Shown here: positions 4,173 through 5,774 of the stretch, piece by piece
Layout: each line of letters starts with the position of its first letter
Numbering within the stretch: position 1 is the stretch's first letter
Source of the DNA: Planctomycetota bacterium
GTDB taxonomy: Bacteria; Planctomycetota; Planctomycetia; Pirellulales; Pirellulaceae
Assembly: GCA_024274855.1 (NCBI GenBank)
Contig: JAJSAJ010000855.1
Location: 1-5,774 of the forward strand
Reading direction: 5' to 3'
Length of the DNA: 5,774 nucleotides
The notes under the pieces: model-generated
Database searches by the model: none
Seen by the model: only the letters and a program-made list of their open reading frames with translations
What the model was told of the DNA's origin: nothing
Program-made: the position numbers and the translations under genes

Positions 4173-5681
4173 ATGAGGCGATCTGTGACTTCTTGCGAAT
4201 ACCATCCGCGATCGATAGTCGCGAGCTTGGGTTGCCATCTTGTTGCCATCGGCTTGCTGGTGCCGGCAAGCCGTGTGATTGCCGGCGAGGACCGGCCCGA
4301 TGCGGTCGACATTGGTTGTCAAAAACAACTGTTCGCCGATGACTACATCATCGGCGAGATGGACAACGTGTATCGGGTCATGAATCGACCGGTCAAATAC
4401 GATGGCAATCCGGTCCTCGAACTCAATCCCGATCAAAAGCCCGGCAGTAAGGAACTGATCGTAGTCAGCGGCAGCGTGCTCTATGACGAAGAAGAATGCA
4501 TCTTCAAAATGTGGTACGAAGGCGCCAACTATGACTGGTCGAACAATGTCGTCTGTTACGCGACATCCAAAGACGGAATTCACTGGCGTTTGCCAAACCT
4601 CGGCCTGATCGAATACAACGGTTCGAAAGAAAATAACATTGTTTTCGAGAAAGGCATCGGCGAAATGGCTCCGGGAGTCATGAAGGATCCTGCCACGACC
4701 GATCCTCGACGCCGCTACAAGATGATATACAAGCGCGCCGGACGCGGTTGGCCTCTGCAGGGGATCAATACCGCGTCTTCTCCCGATGGCACCCACTGGA
4801 GCATTTGGACACGCGATGACGTCATCGAGAAGAGCGACAGCCCCAATTCCGTGCTATGGGACGCACGCCTGCGGAAGTACATCGCCCACACTCGAGAATG
4901 GGAAGGGAGCAAGAAAACCCGTGTCGTTCTCCAAAGTGAGAGCGACGATTTCGTCAATTGGAACAATGCAAAAGTCATCATGAGGCCGGACGGCGAGGAT
5001 CCTCCTGGCTCGCGCCAGTTTTACAACATGGAATGGATGCCTTATGAAAATGTCTATTTCGGCTTTCTGGCTGTCTACCACGCCGGCGCGCGGGGACCGA
5101 ACTGGGACAAGGTGGATGTCCAATTGACCTACAGCCGCGATGGCCGCCACTGGCTGCGGCTCGGTAAGCGACAACCGTTCCTCTCCAACGGCACGGAGCC
5201 CGGTTCGGTCGATTGGGGCCAGATCTATGTGATGCAACATCCGATCATCGTCGGGAACGAGATATGGATCTATTATGTCGGCTTCAAAGGACTGCATTGG
5301 GCAACGCAACGCCACCAATTGCAGGGGAGTTCCGTCAATCTTTGCAAATTGCGGCTCGATGGATTCATCTCGCTCGATCCGGGCGGCGCGGGCGTGGTAA
5401 CGACCAAACCGTTTCGAATGAGTGGCGATCGTCTGGTGGTGAATGCCAATGCGATGCATGCGAATGTGAAAGTGGAGATTCTGGACGAGCGAGGCAGGCC
5501 GATCAAAGGGTTTTCCGCTGATGATTGCCGGACGATTACCGGCAATAAGGTGCGACACATCGTCCGATGGCGTGGAGGGGCGGACGTATCGAGGTTGAAA
5601 AACCGGCCGATCGCCCTGCGATTCCATTTGGAACGATGCAAGCTTTACTCGTTCATGTTTCGTCCGGCCGTCCGAGAGTGA
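4173..5681 (+). CDS. Exported glycosidase-like beta-propeller protein (GH43/GH32-like fold)
   Basis: A 502-residue protein of a type common in Planctomycetes, probably acting outside the cytoplasm on polysaccharides or oligosaccharides. No substrate can be read from the sequence. Residues 1-37 look like a signal peptide: basic start MRRS, hydrophobic core IVASLGCHLVAIGLLVPAS, cleavage after RVIA before GEDRP. The mature protein opens with QLFADDYIIGE and NRPVK..GNPVL, as in five-bladed propeller glycosidase relatives. The motif SxDGxHW appears three times (132-138, 203-209, 321-327), alternating with WYE, YKMIYKR and WIYYVGF strands, consistent with repeated blades. From about 410, LVVNANA...VKVEILDERGRPIKGF begins a C-terminal beta-sandwich-like domain. 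I cannot assign catalytic carboxylates by eye, so enzymatic activity is inferred from fold resemblance. The frame is intact and ends at TGA 5679-5681. Confidence 0.8.
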   Translation: MRRSVTSCEYHPRSIVASLGCHLVAIGLLVPASRVIAGEDRPDAVDIGCQKQLFADDYIIGEMDNVYRVMNRPVKYDGNPVLELNPDQKPGSKELIVVSGSVLYDEEECIFKMWYEGANYDWSNNVVCYATSKDGIHWRLPNLGLIEYNGSKENNIVFEKGIGEMAPGVMKDPATTDPRRRYKMIYKRAGRGWPLQGINTASSPDGTHWSIWTRDDVIEKSDSPNSVLWDARLRKYIAHTREWEGSKKTRVVLQSESDDFVNWNNAKVIMRPDGEDPPGSRQFYNMEWMPYENVYFGFLAVYHAGARGPNWDKVDVQLTYSRDGRHWLRLGKRQPFLSNGTEPGSVDWGQIYVMQHPIIVGNEIWIYYVGFKGLHWATQRHQLQGSSVNLCKLRLDGFISLDPGGAGVVTTKPFRMSGDRLVVNANAMHANVKVEILDERGRPIKGFSADDCRTITGNKVRHIVRWRGGADVSRLKNRPIALRFHLERCKLYSFMFRPAVRE

Positions 5682-5774
5682 TCAAATGGAACAGGGGAGA
5701 TTCTTCCCGGCAATGTCGGGGAAGTGGGTGACATAGCCGCTTCGCCAATTGTTTGCCGGGGTCAACGCAAGAAC
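5682..5774. other. Right-edge spacer
   Basis: 93 bp after the stop of the glycosidase-like gene, with frequent stops and no gene visible before the window ends. It contains the weak hairpin at 5703-5724. Confidence 0.5.
5703..5724 (+). terminator. Weak hairpin after the glycosidase-like gene
   Basis: CTTCCC (5703-5708) pairs with GGGAAG (5719-5724), and one more G-C pair is possible with a bulged G. It is 21 bp after the stop codon, a suitable place for a terminator, but no T-tract follows (TGGGTG instead). It could slow or stabilise the transcript end rather than terminate intrinsically. Confidence 0.25.

Noticed and set aside
4059..4796. 245-residue minus-strand frame
   Set aside because: It is antisense to the glycosidase-like gene and the RAYT stub, with no independent motif or ribosome binding site.
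4854..5627. 257-residue minus-strand frame
   Set aside because: It is antisense to the propeller protein and mirrors its codon pattern.
1..5774. Defence system, toxin-antitoxin pair or retron
   Set aside because: No reverse transcriptase, nuclease, toxin or antitoxin motif was seen in any convincing frame. The window is explained by carbohydrate-related genes and decayed mobile DNA.

Overview
The window looks like chromosomal DNA of a planctomycete or a close relative. This is inferred from a secreted SGNH hydrolase with a long C-terminal extension of a kind I associate with Planctomycetes, a secreted beta-propeller glycosidase-like protein, a membrane-anchored CobN-type tail, remnants of two REP-associated tyrosine transposases (RAYTs), moderately high GC and long spacers. 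No taxonomic marker is present, so this is not proven.

Layout, left to right. 1-224 holds no recognisable gene. 225-911 is an orphan C-terminal piece of a CobN/BchH-type metal chelatase, ending in a membrane anchor. 912-1296 is spacer with a good sigma70-like promoter (1130-1158). 1297-2658 is an intact SGNH/GDSL hydrolase with a signal peptide and a helical C-terminus. 2680-2829 is a 49-codon ORF of unknown role. 2839-3107 is a GntR-type regulator broken by a one-base frameshift in its DNA-binding domain and cut short next to a mobile-element remnant. 3112-3556 is that remnant: a 445-bp element with 21-bp inverted ends (17/21 identical) around an internally deleted RAYT gene on the minus strand. 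3557-3980 is non-coding but rich in dyad symmetries. 3981-4166 is the N-terminal stub of a second, different RAYT on the plus strand. Its stop codon directly abuts the first ATG of the last gene. 4173-5681 is an exported protein with a five-bladed propeller, GH43/GH32-like appearance. 5682-5774 is spacer with a weak hairpin.

Taken together, two apparently functional genes for extracellular carbohydrate or ester breakdown remain (SGNH hydrolase and glycosidase-like protein). They are separated by about 1.5 kb of decayed DNA: a dead regulator, two dead transposases and palindromic repeats. The GntR remnant may once have controlled neighbouring polysaccharide-use genes, but that is inference. 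I found no evidence of CRISPR, a defence system, tRNA or rRNA. The most unusual parts are the deleted RAYT element with inverted ends, the nested hairpin at 3703-3757 with a Shine-Dalgarno-like loop, and the transposase stub that now appears to supply the ribosome binding site of the downstream gene.
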